Positions 39,351-46,884 of a stretch of 64,000 nt of DNA are shown one piece after another. Made by a program: the position numbers and the translations under genes. Source of the stretch: an uncultured Mediterraneibacter sp. (GTDB taxonomy: Bacteria > Bacillota > Clostridia > Lachnospirales > Lachnospiraceae); assembly GCF_934309415.1 (NCBI RefSeq), contig NZ_CAKRDI010000001.1, forward strand, positions 1 through 64,000, written 5' to 3'. Under the pieces are notes generated by a model that searched no databases, was not told the DNA's origin, and was given only the letters and a program-made list of their open reading frames with translations. Numbering within the stretch: the first letter of the stretch is position 1; each line of letters begins with the position of its first letter.

Positions 39351-39680
39351 ATGACGAAGCAGTATTTAGAGATATCTCATTGGAATATATCGAATCCGTC
39401 TGACAGAATTTTTCAAAGACCTGATATAGATATTCCAGACGAATATCAGCATCCGGGATTATTAATGCCTCAGGGAGCTAATTTGGACGATGTTCAAAAT
39501 GCGGTAAGAACAATTTATGATTATTTAGTTAAGCACAAAATATATGCTATGAGATTCGAATTGGGTGATCTTGAATGGAACTTCTTACCACGCAAAAAGA
39601 TGACACTTTCTGAAATTGAAGAGAAACTTGGTTATCCTATTGAACTTGTAGAAGAAAAGGGGCGTGAAGACAATGAATAA
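39351..39680 (+). CDS. Hypothetical protein (109 aa)
   Basis: LEISHWNISNPSDRIFQRPDIDIPDEYQHPGLLMPQGANLDDVQNAVRTIYDYLVKHKIYAMRFELGDLEWNFLPRKKMTLSEIEEKL. Soluble alpha/beta, family not recognised. It overlaps the next gene by 8 bp. Confidence 0.62.
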   Translation: MTKQYLEISHWNISNPSDRIFQRPDIDIPDEYQHPGLLMPQGANLDDVQNAVRTIYDYLVKHKIYAMRFELGDLEWNFLPRKKMTLSEIEEKLGYPIELVEEKGREDNE

Positions 39681-39837
39681 TTCAACGAAGATTAAAATCC
39701 TTTCATATGCCTCTCAACCGGATAAGGATTACAACTATTACGGGGACGAAGTTATCTATAAAGGAAAAAGATATTTTGTAAACTTATCCGAAGAAAAGGT
39801 AAAATTCTTAGGGATTGCACGGGAGGAGCAGAAGTAA
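39673..39837 (+). CDS. Small soluble protein (54 aa)
   Basis: MNNSTKIKILSYASQPDKDYNYYGDEVIYKGKRYFVNLSEEKVKFLGIAREEQK. AAAGGGGCGTGAAGAC precedes it. Its stop overlaps the ATG of the next gene (TAATG). Confidence 0.6.
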   Translation: MNNSTKIKILSYASQPDKDYNYYGDEVIYKGKRYFVNLSEEKVKFLGIAREEQK

Positions 39838-40196
39838 TGGTTTTCGTAATTAACAAACTGAAATATGATACTGATAAAATGGATCTGGTGTCAGAAAAAT
39901 GTGAGTACCGGTATTACGCTAAGGTAATTAATACGAAAATGGCGTTCTATGGGCATGATCCTAAATTATATAGAACAAAAAGTGAGAGGTGGCTTTTGAC
40001 GTATCGACCTAGTGACGGTAGCTGTACAACTACGGGTGTAGCTCTTGATGAAAAAGAGGTTAAAAAGTTACTGCTCAGATATGATTGGCAAAAATACGAA
40101 AAAATATTTTGGAGAACTGGAGGAAGCTTAGATGATTTCGACTTTAATAAGCGTAGTATTATTCGTCGTTGGGGCTATTTTGATGTTTATATTTAG
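39837..40196 (+). CDS. Conserved phage protein (119 aa)
   Basis: KLYRTKSERWLLTYRPSDGSCTTTGVALDEKEVKKLLLRYDWQKYEKIF is a short module found in many Firmicute phage proteins (LYRT.....WLL.Y), function unknown. ATG 39837 overlaps the previous stop, and the 3' end overlaps the next gene by 65 bp. Confidence 0.65.
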   Translation: MVFVINKLKYDTDKMDLVSEKCEYRYYAKVINTKMAFYGHDPKLYRTKSERWLLTYRPSDGSCTTTGVALDEKEVKKLLLRYDWQKYEKIFWRTGGSLDDFDFNKRSIIRRWGYFDVYI

Positions 40197-40548
40197 AGAC
40201 AGTTTTAAGTATGAAGGTTTATGGATAATAGGTTTGGGAGCTATGCTGATAGGCTTCATATTTACTCTTATCTGTGTTGCTGTGATAGTACCTAACCATG
40301 TGACAGTGCAAAAAGATATTTATGAAGCAGGATTAGAAAGAAACGCTATCATCAAACAGATTGGCGTTATAAATACTGATTATGAAGATATTTCAAAAGC
40401 AACTGTGATTAAAAACGTATATGATTGGAATAAAAATGTTCATAGTATTAAATATTATGGTAAAAATCCCTGGACAAGTTGGTTTTGGAGTCAAAAATAC
40501 GTAGATTCGTTAGAGTATATTGATGTGGAGTGGTTAGAAAATGATTAA
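40132..40548 (+). CDS. Two-span membrane protein with a soluble tail (138 aa)
   Basis: Two hydrophobic helices (LISVVLFVVGAILMFIF, and LWIIGLGAMLIGFIFTLICVAVIV) then a cytosolic-like region (DIYEAGLERNAIIKQIGVINTDYEDISKATVIKNVYDWN). CTGGAGGAAGCTTAG is the ribosome site, inside the previous gene. LemA-like arrangement is possible but not demonstrated. Confidence 0.65.
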   Translation: MISTLISVVLFVVGAILMFIFRDSFKYEGLWIIGLGAMLIGFIFTLICVAVIVPNHVTVQKDIYEAGLERNAIIKQIGVINTDYEDISKATVIKNVYDWNKNVHSIKYYGKNPWTSWFWSQKYVDSLEYIDVEWLEND

Positions 40549-40732
40549 AGTTATAAGACATGGATTAAAAAGAAGAGCAACTTGTACTGAATGTGGGTGC
40601 GTATTTCTTGGAGATAAAGAAGACGTTATGCCACGCAAAGGGTATTATTGTATGTATTGTCCTGATTGCGGTCAACCATGCACTGTGGAGCCTTACGTAA
40701 ATGCTTTAAAAAAAAACAGGAGCACAAAATGA
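40541..40732 (+). CDS. Zinc-ribbon protein (63 aa)
   Basis: RATCTECGCVFLGDKEDVMPRKGYYCMYCPDCGQPCTVEPY: CxxC...CxxCxxC ribbon. It overlaps the previous gene by 8 bp and the next by 4 bp. Likely small metal-binding accessory protein. Confidence 0.68.
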   Translation: MIKVIRHGLKRRATCTECGCVFLGDKEDVMPRKGYYCMYCPDCGQPCTVEPYVNALKKNRSTK

Positions 40733-40962
40733 TTAAATTAATTATTACACTTTTGATTTGTTTAGTGTTAATATTTATATTTTCTTGTACTATTTCAGAT
40801 TACGACAGATGTTACAACGCCAGAGAAGACGAAGGTGTCGCTGCATTTGGTTGTTGTAACGGATTAACTGGTGGTATACGTAATTCTGAGTATCTGCAGG
40901 AAATGTGTATAAATTGTCCGTATTATATTGGAAATCAAATAGGAGGTAAGAAAATTGATTAA
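40729..40962 (+). CDS. Cysteine-rich lipoprotein-like protein (77 aa)
   Basis: Signal-like MIKLIITLLICLVLIFIFSCTISDYDRC, with a possible lipobox (FSC), then CCNGL, EMCINCPYY. The mature part is cysteine-rich and probably external. ACAGGAGCACAAA precedes ATG 40729. Confidence 0.6.
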   Translation: MIKLIITLLICLVLIFIFSCTISDYDRCYNAREDEGVAAFGCCNGLTGGIRNSEYLQEMCINCPYYIGNQIGGKKID

Positions 40963-41743
40963 GATAGAACATGTAGTTCCGCCAAGTCCAGAACAAATGG
41001 AATTTATTATTGAAGGAATGCGTAATCCCATGAACAGTTGGGATAAAAGTGATAGTTATTTAGGATTCGATTGCACAGCTTGCGGGCATATAGAACAGGA
41101 TGGGATGTGTAAAAAAGGCGATCCAGAACGAGAACATTGTTACTATTATTACGGACTTGAATTAGGTCCAAATGATCGTAACTTAATGCAGCGCTTATCC
41201 AACGCAGGTACGGACCATAGAAAGTATATGAGAATGATGCCGGTTTATGTGAGAATTACTGCACCTTTATATTGGTGGAAGGAGTTTGATACGTACAAGG
41301 TTGGTACTGTTGCTAACTCCTGCAGTACAATGCATAAGATCCACGATAAAGAATTCACTATTGACGATTTCTCAGCAGAGCATTTGAATAACGATGTTGA
41401 ATGTTTGAAAACAGATTGCGGCTATAGCTTCATGGATTATACATTAGGAATCAGAGATGTTTTACAGGTAACCATTGATGCTCTCAATAACTTACGAGAT
41501 AAATATATTAATGGTGTTTGGTACGGTGGCCAGCTTAAATTATGTAAGGAAAAAGATATTTGGTGGCAGATGATTCAGCTTCTTCCAAGCAGCTACAACC
41601 AGACTCGTAATGTTATGATGAATTATGAGGTTCTGGCGAATATTTATAAATCTCGTAGGAATCATAAGCTTGATGAGTGGCGTGAGTTCTGTAAGTGGAT
41701 TGAGACTTTACCTTATTCTGAATTAATTACTGGAGAGGAATAG
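40955..41743 (+). CDS. Conserved phage protein of the MRNPMNSWDKS type (262 aa)
   Basis: VVPPSPEQMEFIIEGMRNPMNSWDKSDS...FDCTACGHIEQDGMCKKGDPEREHCYYYYGLELGPNDRNLMQRLSNAGTDHRKYMRMMPVYVRITAPLYWWKEFDTYKVGTVANSCSTMHKI. A common but uncharacterised large protein of gut phages. It has a cysteine/histidine cluster (about 41-65). I see no RHR motif that would make it ThyX. AGGAGGTAAGAAAA precedes its start. Confidence 0.72.
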   Translation: MIKIEHVVPPSPEQMEFIIEGMRNPMNSWDKSDSYLGFDCTACGHIEQDGMCKKGDPEREHCYYYYGLELGPNDRNLMQRLSNAGTDHRKYMRMMPVYVRITAPLYWWKEFDTYKVGTVANSCSTMHKIHDKEFTIDDFSAEHLNNDVECLKTDCGYSFMDYTLGIRDVLQVTIDALNNLRDKYINGVWYGGQLKLCKEKDIWWQMIQLLPSSYNQTRNVMMNYEVLANIYKSRRNHKLDEWREFCKWIETLPYSELITGEE

Positions 41744-41744
41744 A

Positions 41745-41770
41745 CGCGAGAAATACATCTCCTATTATGA
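41745..41770 (+). promoter_or_regulatory. Phage-type promoter motif P23
   Basis: CGCG-N16-TTATGA one base after a stop; 27 bp before ATG 41798. Confidence 0.75.
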
Positions 41771-41797
41771 CTAAGAATTAGAAATGGGATTAAAAGT

Positions 41798-41986
41798 ATG
41801 GCAAAGACAAGTAGCTATTGGAGTAAACTTTATAACAAATTCGAAGATATGTATAATCCATATCCTGTGGAGATGTCAAGAGCAGAAGCTTTTCGTAAAG
41901 CACTGGGTGATGGATTAATTACTGACGAAGAGTATAAGGAGGCACGGAAATTTTATGGCGCCTTGTGGAACTATACAGGCGATTAA
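41798..41986 (+). CDS. Small helical protein (62 aa)
   Basis: MAKTSSYWSKLYNKFEDMYNPYPVEMSRAEAFRKALGDGLITDEEYKEARKFYGALWNYTGD: soluble, helical. Weak site (AAATGGGATTAAAAGT). Unknown function. Confidence 0.6.
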   Translation: MAKTSSYWSKLYNKFEDMYNPYPVEMSRAEAFRKALGDGLITDEEYKEARKFYGALWNYTGD

Positions 41987-42015
41987 TATCCGATTATAGT
42001 CGATAATTAGAGCAA

Positions 42016-42050
42016 AGGACTTAACTAAATTTAGTTGGGTCTTTTGTTCT
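42016..42050 (+). terminator. Intrinsic terminator
   Basis: A 12-bp stem (GACTTAACTAAA / TTTAGTTGGGTC) with T-rich tail. The following 160 bp (to 42213) holds no credible gene. Confidence 0.75.
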
Positions 42051-42213
42051 ATTTTATTTTTAATGATTCAGAAAGGAGTAGGAAAAACTCCGGACACAGG
42101 TGACAATAATTGAGAATATTATGATAAACAAGGAGAATCGAAGAAGGGTGTAGAGAAAGTATTAAGATTCTTTTCCGTTTTATATTTTAATGTTTCCTAC
42201 ACTAAAATATATT

Positions 42214-42239
42214 CGCGAATAATACTTAGTCTATTATGA
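42214..42239 (+). promoter_or_regulatory. Phage-type promoter motif P24
   Basis: CGCG-N16-TTATGA, 14 bp before ATG 42254. Confidence 0.75.
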
Positions 42240-42253
42240 AAGGAGTGATATTT

Positions 42254-42490
42254 ATGGCAAACGAAATCATAGTTGAATACATACATTGGAGGGATACGTG
42301 TGACGGTAAGCAATTTATTATCATGTGGAGTGATCATACTTGGGAAACTATATGTTGCCCGTTTACAGATTACTGGATTGGTAAAAAATCTTACAAGCAG
42401 TACATGGAACTGAGCAAGGTAGTAAGCAGAAAAATGAGTAAAGAAAATGCTATGAAATTTATTAATAAAAAATTTGAGGGCTTTAGTTAA
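42254..42490 (+). CDS. Hypothetical protein (78 aa)
   Basis: MANEIIVEYIHWRDTCDGKQFIIMWSDHTWETICCPFTDYWIGKKSYKQYMELSKVVSRKM, mixed beta/alpha. ATG 42254 follows GAAAGGAGTGATATTT. Family not recognised. Confidence 0.62.
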   Translation: MANEIIVEYIHWRDTCDGKQFIIMWSDHTWETICCPFTDYWIGKKSYKQYMELSKVVSRKMSKENAMKFINKKFEGFS

Positions 42491-42510
42491 CACTAAGGCT
42501 CTTTTACTTT
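42476..42510 (+). terminator. Intrinsic terminator
   Basis: GAGGGCTTTAG / CTAAGGCTC stem and TTTTACTTTTAT, overlapping the stop. Confidence 0.7.
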
Positions 42511-42539
42511 TATATTTCTGATAAAGAAGGAGACTGAAA

Positions 42540-42857
42540 ATGGTATTTAATTTATGGAGACCGATATGGTTGATGAATCCGAGAAAATCTGGGTGGTATC
42601 AATGTACGGTTGCTCATGGCGGTGGAGAGAATATTCCTAAAGTAATGGAATTATATTTTCAGGATTGGAACGAAAATTGGCTGAATCCACGCAGACAGAA
42701 CGTGTTCGACGGGTATAAAGTATATGAATCTGGTAGGGCACCGATTGACGAATATCGTGTTTATACTGATGGTGAATGTACACGTGAAGATGTTATAGCT
42801 TGGAGAAAATTACCGCGATGTTATGGATGGTGGAGAAAGAAGAGGAATAGGAAATGA
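42540..42857 (+). CDS. Tryptophan-rich hypothetical protein (105 aa)
   Basis: MVFNLWRPIWLMNPRKSGWYQCTVAHGGGENIPKVMELYFQDWNENWLNPRRQNVFDGYKVYESG...VIAWRKLPRCYGWW. The GWYQC...YFQDWNENW pattern recalls DUF551-type phage proteins (W-x-P...P...WxKLP) and it ends in AWRKLP. GAAGGAGACTGAAA precedes it; overlaps the next gene by 4 bp. Confidence 0.62.
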   Translation: MVFNLWRPIWLMNPRKSGWYQCTVAHGGGENIPKVMELYFQDWNENWLNPRRQNVFDGYKVYESGRAPIDEYRVYTDGECTREDVIAWRKLPRCYGWWRKKRNRK

Positions 42858-43186
42858 CAGATAAGGAAATTGATATTTTAAAAAAGAGATCTGAAGCATA
42901 TAGTGAAATAATCAGGGACCTTTGTAAAGAAAACAGCTTGATCGTTAAACAAACTATTAGTGCTTATATGGCAACAGGCTTGATAACTCAAAGTGATGTT
43001 GAAGATTTATTAGACTGTAAAAACAAAAATCCACATTTAGGTGTTACGCCTCGTTATGTGTGGGATCGGTCGAGAATGCGTAAACTTGGAGAAGCTATAG
43101 CACAATATTGTACAAGTGATAAATCAGTACCAACAGAATGGGTTGAGGAATATAATGAGTTAAATGAAAGGTTGTTTCACAAATGA
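42854..43186 (+). CDS. Helical protein, tandem paralogue A (110 aa)
   Basis: The C-terminal half (RYVWDRSRMRKLGEAIAQYCTSDKSVPTEWVEEYNELNERLF) is clearly homologous to the next gene's. Soluble; function unknown. It starts in the overlap with the preceding gene. Confidence 0.62.
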   Translation: MTDKEIDILKKRSEAYSEIIRDLCKENSLIVKQTISAYMATGLITQSDVEDLLDCKNKNPHLGVTPRYVWDRSRMRKLGEAIAQYCTSDKSVPTEWVEEYNELNERLFHK

Positions 43187-43536
43187 CAGTGGTGGATTAT
43201 GTAAAAAATAAATACGACGCTACATTAAGCGACGAAGATTTAATATTTATCATTGATACTTATAAGCATATAAAACGTTACAACGAGATGCCTATTATAC
43301 CATATATGGATAAAAGTCAGCATCCTCAGCTAGAAATTTTAGTGAACTTAGTTAACGAGTACTTAGAAAATAATGGTGACTTATTACTTCTCGGGGTTGT
43401 TTCACGTGATGTTTTGGATCGACAGCGTATAACCGAACTTAAAGAGGCAATCATGAAATATTGTGAATGTAACAAATCAATATGCTTCGAGTGGGTTAAA
43501 GAATATAATGAAATTTGCAGGAGATTGGAAGAATAA
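43183..43536 (+). CDS. Helical protein, tandem paralogue B (117 aa)
   Basis: RDVLDRQRITELKEAIMKYCECNKSICFEWVKEYNEICRRLEE matches the end of gene 42854, so the pair is a tandem duplication with diverged N-termini. ATGACAGTG overlaps the previous stop. Function unknown. Confidence 0.62.
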   Translation: MTVVDYVKNKYDATLSDEDLIFIIDTYKHIKRYNEMPIIPYMDKSQHPQLEILVNLVNEYLENNGDLLLLGVVSRDVLDRQRITELKEAIMKYCECNKSICFEWVKEYNEICRRLEE

Positions 43537-43767
43537 ATGACAGTAGTAGAATTTGCAGAAGAAATGCTCGGCCGGTCATTGTCAGTGTGGCAGAAAGACT
43601 ATCTTGAGAAAGTATATGATTCGTATAAGAAAAGTATGTGTATTATGATCATACCTCCAAGAGGATGCTCAAAGTTTTCTTATGATTTTTTGTATTCAAT
43701 AGCTGTACTTAAAGTTGCTGACGAAAGAGGGTATTTCAAAAAGGAGAAAGAAAATGGACAGAAGTAG
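43537..43767 (+). CDS. Small P-loop-like protein, terminase N-terminus-like (76 aa)
   Basis: MTVVEFAEEMLGRSLSVWQKDYLEKVYDSYKKSMCIMIIPPRGCSKFSYDFLYSIAVLK looks like the first about 60 residues of a terminase large-subunit-like ATPase (WQKxxL...P-R-G-x-S/K), but the motor and nuclease domains are absent. It could be a degraded or exapted fragment. Overlaps the next gene by 14 bp. Confidence 0.5.
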   Translation: MTVVEFAEEMLGRSLSVWQKDYLEKVYDSYKKSMCIMIIPPRGCSKFSYDFLYSIAVLKVADERGYFKKEKENGQK

Positions 43768-44101
43768 ATTTATATCTGGTTTGAACGGACCTGTTAAGTT
43801 TAACAAGGGTCAGCGACAAGCTATAATTGATAGAATTTTAAAACATTATAATTGGAAAACGCAATGCACTGTTGCGATGGAAGAACTTGCGGAACTTCAA
43901 CAGCAGGTAAGCAAACAGATTCGTGGGTATGATGATCCTATTGGACTTTTGGAAGAGATGGCAGATGTTTATATTTGCCTCGATTACCTTAAGTCCATTT
44001 TTAATATTGATGAAAAAGATTTATACAAAGCCATAGATGTGAAACTTAAAAGGGGCGAAAACGTACTGAACAGAGAGGAGCGCAAACAAAGAAATGAGTA
44101 A
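43754..44101 (+). CDS. MazG-like nucleotide pyrophosphohydrolase (115 aa)
   Basis: QCTVAMEELAELQQQVSKQIRGYDDPIGLLEEMADVYICLDYL holds the MazG-type EExxE...ExxD metal-binding helices. Such phage enzymes hydrolyse NTPs or dNTPs to monophosphates, or lower (p)ppGpp. ATG 43754 follows AAGGAGAAAGAAA. Overlaps the next gene by 8 bp. Confidence 0.8.
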   Translation: MDRSRFISGLNGPVKFNKGQRQAIIDRILKHYNWKTQCTVAMEELAELQQQVSKQIRGYDDPIGLLEEMADVYICLDYLKSIFNIDEKDLYKAIDVKLKRGENVLNREERKQRNE

Positions 44102-44618
44102 AGAATATAATTTATATTTACAGCAGCACAGAGCTAATGTAAGAAAAGGCTTTGACTGGATTAAAGAAAATTGTCCAGAACTTATACCGGATAAAGATCG
44201 ATTACGTCTTACTCGTCAGATAGGGATTGAACATGATAATAGCAAGGGTCAGTCGGATGAGTACAATGCTTATGATGCTTATTTCTATGGTAAGAACAAA
44301 TCATATCAGGTAGTACAGGATTATAATTACGCGTGGTTGTTACATCTTCATAGAAATCCTCATCACTGGCAGTACTGGGTTCTGATCAACGACGATCCGA
44401 AAGAAGGAGAAGTAATTCTGGATATGCCGTACCGATATATCTTGGAAATGGTATGCGATTGGTGGGCATTCAGCTGGCAGAAAGAAAATCTTTACGAGAT
44501 ATTTGATTGGTACGATGAACACAGTAAGTATATGAAATTGAGCGATAAGACAAGAAAGACAGTGGATCGTATCTTGATGAAGATTCGTGAGGCACTGGAT
44601 AAAGAAACGGAGGGTTGA
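44094..44618 (+). CDS. DUF5662-family protein (174 aa)
   Basis: HDNSKGQSDEYNAYDAYFYGKNKSYQVVQDYNYAWLLHLHRNPHHWQYWVLIND...LDMPYRYILEMVCDWWAFSWQKENLYEIFDWYDEH. Conserved histidines and aspartates (HD, HLHR, HHW) resemble an HD-type metal-dependent phosphohydrolase core. DUF5662 is widespread in Firmicute phages and elements; the substrate is unknown. It follows a MazG-like gene, suggesting nucleotide metabolism. Confidence 0.8.
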   Translation: MSKEYNLYLQQHRANVRKGFDWIKENCPELIPDKDRLRLTRQIGIEHDNSKGQSDEYNAYDAYFYGKNKSYQVVQDYNYAWLLHLHRNPHHWQYWVLINDDPKEGEVILDMPYRYILEMVCDWWAFSWQKENLYEIFDWYDEHSKYMKLSDKTRKTVDRILMKIREALDKETEG

Positions 44619-45232
44619 TATTTTATGAGTGTGGCACGTATTACGAAGAAGATTTAGACATGAGATGTAAATATAACAAGTTTGAAGTTGGCAGAGTAGA
44701 TCTTATGCGATTCATAAGTTCTCGCCCCAGTGGAACCATAGTTAGCATGGATTTATGTGATAAGTGTGCGAGAGAACTACTGGAATTCCTACATTTAGAA
44801 GAAGATAAGCCTGAAAAATATTATGCAAAATATACTGGTATGTTAATCAAATTTGGTAAACCGGATTTCTATGGTCAAATATGTGATAACTCAACTAATG
44901 TCGAAATAGACGAGAGAATTTCTATTACGTCTGGTTTTGTAATTCCTTATGACTCGTACAGTATTAGAGCAATGGAAATTGGCGAAGGGTTTATAACTAA
45001 AAAATCAGATGGAATTTATATAGAAGCTCTTTTAAGAAAAGATTTACTCAATAAATTTATAGGAATACCAGACAGATTACATATCAGAACATTTTATGAA
45101 GATACTACAATCGAAGACATCGATACCACAGCTTACATAAAGGATGTGGAAATTAAATACGCGGCTATTATACCTAGTTTTCGAGTTGATACCGCCGATA
45201 CGTGTTTAGAAAGGATTGAAGAAGATGAATAG
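44615..45232 (+). CDS. Cysteine-containing hypothetical protein, start disturbed (about 205 aa)
   Basis: The frame reads YECGTYYEEDLDMRCKYNKFEVGRVDLMRF...IVSMDLCDKCARELLEFL, then a long alpha/beta region. The conserved GGAGGGTTGATATTTTATG junction places its ATG (44625) one base out of frame with this ORF, so an N-terminal indel is likely. Alternatives are TTG 44615 or ATG 44660. CxxC pairs suggest zinc. It overlaps the next start by 8 bp. Confidence 0.55.
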   Translation: MIFYECGTYYEEDLDMRCKYNKFEVGRVDLMRFISSRPSGTIVSMDLCDKCARELLEFLHLEEDKPEKYYAKYTGMLIKFGKPDFYGQICDNSTNVEIDERISITSGFVIPYDSYSIRAMEIGEGFITKKSDGIYIEALLRKDLLNKFIGIPDRLHIRTFYEDTTIEDIDTTAYIKDVEIKYAAIIPSFRVDTADTCLERIEEDE

Positions 45233-45386
45233 AGCCGAATTAAATAAAAAATTTGAAAAAGAAGTAGCTGAGTTGTTAATCAGTTACATAAATAATGATA
45301 AAGATACTGCAGAATACGTAGCATTGAAAATTGCTAAGTTGCATGATACATATGTTGAGATGGAGTTGAGTGCCAATGGAGAATGA
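45225..45386 (+). CDS. Small helical protein (53 aa)
   Basis: MNRAELNKKFEKEVAELLISYINNDKDTAEYVALKIAKLHDTYVEMEL. AAAGGATTGAAG precedes it. Overlaps neighbours on both sides. Unknown role. Confidence 0.6.
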   Translation: MNRAELNKKFEKEVAELLISYINNDKDTAEYVALKIAKLHDTYVEMELSANGE

Positions 45387-45531
45387 TGAAATTAAGGAAC
45401 TTCATTATGGATTATTCTGTAAAACATGCAGACACTACGATAAACCTTTGGACGAGCGACCGTGCAAGAATTGTACCGTAGAAGATGACATGACTACTCC
45501 GTCTGAATGGCAGATTGGAAGTGATACATAA
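45376..45531 (+). CDS. Zinc-knuckle mini-protein (51 aa)
   Basis: LFCKTCRHYDKPLDERPCKNCTVEDDMTTPSEW: CxxC...CxxC, like the 32170 protein. Starts inside the preceding gene and ends in a TAATG overlap with the next. Confidence 0.65.
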   Translation: MENDEIKELHYGLFCKTCRHYDKPLDERPCKNCTVEDDMTTPSEWQIGSDT

Positions 45532-45689
45532 TGGAGAATCGGTGTATTTATTGTGGTGATATTATTCCAGAAGGGCGACTGGTGTGCTGGATTTGTGAAC
45601 ATAAAATAATGGACGACTCAGATAGTGATGAAAAGTCTGTACGCGAAAATAACGTGTCCTCTTATAGAAAGAATAAGGAGGTAACGTAA
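45531..45689 (+). CDS. Zinc-ribbon mini-protein (52 aa)
   Basis: MENRCIYCGDIIPEGRLVCWICEHKIMDD with CxxC...CxxC. Its last 16 codons run through motif P25, so that motif is inside a gene here. Confidence 0.6.
   Translation: MENRCIYCGDIIPEGRLVCWICEHKIMDDSDSDEKSVRENNVSSYRKNKEVT
45642..45667 (+). promoter_or_regulatory. Phage-type promoter motif P25
   Basis: CGCG-N16-TTATAG inside the 3' end of gene 45531; 23 bp before ATG 45691. Confidence 0.7.
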
Positions 45690-45690
45690 A

Positions 45691-45912
45691 ATGAGAAGAG
45701 TAATGACAATTGTGGGAGTTATCGGAATGGCTATGATAGCTATTGGAATATTAGGAAGTTTATTAATTGATATCCCAAAGGCATTCATTGTAGCAGGGAT
45801 GATTCTTGCGAGTACGTTTGAGCTTTATATTTATGTGACTGACGTATTAAGACTTGAAAGAAAAAACAATTTAAGATTGAGAAAACAGAGAAGAAGAATG
45901 AGCTCTATTTAA
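45691..45912 (+). CDS. Two-span membrane protein (73 aa)
   Basis: MRRVMTIVGVIGMAMIAIGILGSLL and AFIVAGMILASTFELYIYV are hydrophobic helices; the tail is very basic (KNNLRLRKQRRRMSSI). AAGGAGGTAACGTAAA precedes it. Function unknown. Confidence 0.65.
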   Translation: MRRVMTIVGVIGMAMIAIGILGSLLIDIPKAFIVAGMILASTFELYIYVTDVLRLERKNNLRLRKQRRRMSSI

Positions 45913-45931
45913 AAGGGCTCTTTTTCTTTTG
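45899..45931 (+). terminator. Intrinsic terminator
   Basis: GAGCTC / GGGCTC stem with TTTTTCTTTTG; overlaps the stop codon. Confidence 0.55.
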
Positions 45932-45963
45932 TTGTCTACACAAAATAAAAGGAGATTAAAATT

Positions 45964-46674
45964 ATGAAAATTACTATGTATCCATATTCAAAAAGTCTTG
46001 GAATCGAACTGAATGAAAGAGAACTCAAGCAACTGAATACTACTGGGAAGATTGTCATAGATAACGATGAAATAACTTTCCTTAAACGTGATTACTCAAA
46101 AATAGATGATGGAGATTCGCAGGTGCATACTTTTTGGTCTGATAAGGTGTCTGGCGAGTTGCGTGTTAATACCGGTGATATTGAATATGTATTCGATAGA
46201 TTGGCTATTAGTAGCGCCGATAAAGAACATAACCGCATAAAAGATGTGGACAAATTTGATGATTTTTGCTTCACAGGAACTCCTCAAGCTGTAGAAAATA
46301 TTTTATTGCAGAATATTAAAGTTAAAGGATTTGGGGACTTACGTGAGTATTGTTCGAGAGTTTTAGATTCAAATAACCGGACATGGAGTAAGTATTGGTT
46401 CACTATGATTGATCGTTTGGAAGATATTGAAAGTGTATTTAATAGACAATTACGCAACGAAGGTCATGTATTTTTGAATGATGTTTACGATGCGTTAGGT
46501 TTTCGAAAAACAAGACTGGGTCAGATTGTGGGTTGGCTTTATAACGACGGAAGATCTGAAGTAGAGTTTAAATTATGTAACGTAGATGATAGTGCGGAAA
46601 GTCCGAAGATGCGAGTGGGTTGTCCATTAAAGATTGTATTTAATATTCAAGGAGTAATTATAGACAAGATTTGA
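45964..46674 (+). CDS. DUF6353-related C-terminal-domain protein (236 aa)
   Basis: The N-terminal half is a separate soluble domain (MKITMYPYSKSLGIELNERELKQLNTTGKIVIDNDEITFLKRDYSKIDDG). The C-terminal part (GHVFLNDVYDALGFRKTRLGQIVGWLYNDGRSEVEFKL) matches the end of the DUF6353 proteins without their membrane segments. So the domain is used in at least two contexts. AAGGAGATTAAAATT precedes it. Confidence 0.68.
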   Translation: MKITMYPYSKSLGIELNERELKQLNTTGKIVIDNDEITFLKRDYSKIDDGDSQVHTFWSDKVSGELRVNTGDIEYVFDRLAISSADKEHNRIKDVDKFDDFCFTGTPQAVENILLQNIKVKGFGDLREYCSRVLDSNNRTWSKYWFTMIDRLEDIESVFNRQLRNEGHVFLNDVYDALGFRKTRLGQIVGWLYNDGRSEVEFKLCNVDDSAESPKMRVGCPLKIVFNIQGVIIDKI

Positions 46675-46686
46675 GGAGAAGAAAAG

Positions 46687-46884
46687 ATGATCGATTATAT
46701 TAAAGTATTATTTATGGTTTATATTTTAGAACCTTTCTATTACTGGAGGGCTAAACATTACTATACGCAGAGACGTAGATCTGCAGCACGTATGACCTTT
46801 TATATTTCTAAGTTCGACAGCTGTGACAAAAGTATTACATATTTGATTGATAAGATGTACGAGGAGGACAAGCTTTATGAATAG
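46687..46884 (+). CDS. Small membrane-associated protein (65 aa)
   Basis: MIDYIKVLFMVYILEPFYYWRAKHYYTQRRRSAARMTFYISKFDSCDKSITYLIDKMYEED: one amphipathic or membrane segment, then a basic stretch. GAGGAGAAGAAAAG precedes it. Overlaps the next start by 8 bp. Confidence 0.6.
   Translation: MIDYIKVLFMVYILEPFYYWRAKHYYTQRRRSAARMTFYISKFDSCDKSITYLIDKMYEEDKLYE

Noticed and set aside
40955..41743. ThyX thymidylate synthase
   Set aside because: There is a faint resemblance in length and KYMRM, but the RHRxxSxNxxSxR motif is not present.
42060..42213. Small gene or ncRNA between terminator and motif P24
   Set aside because: The only ORF is about 10 codons, and the weak inverted repeats do not form a clear closed structure.
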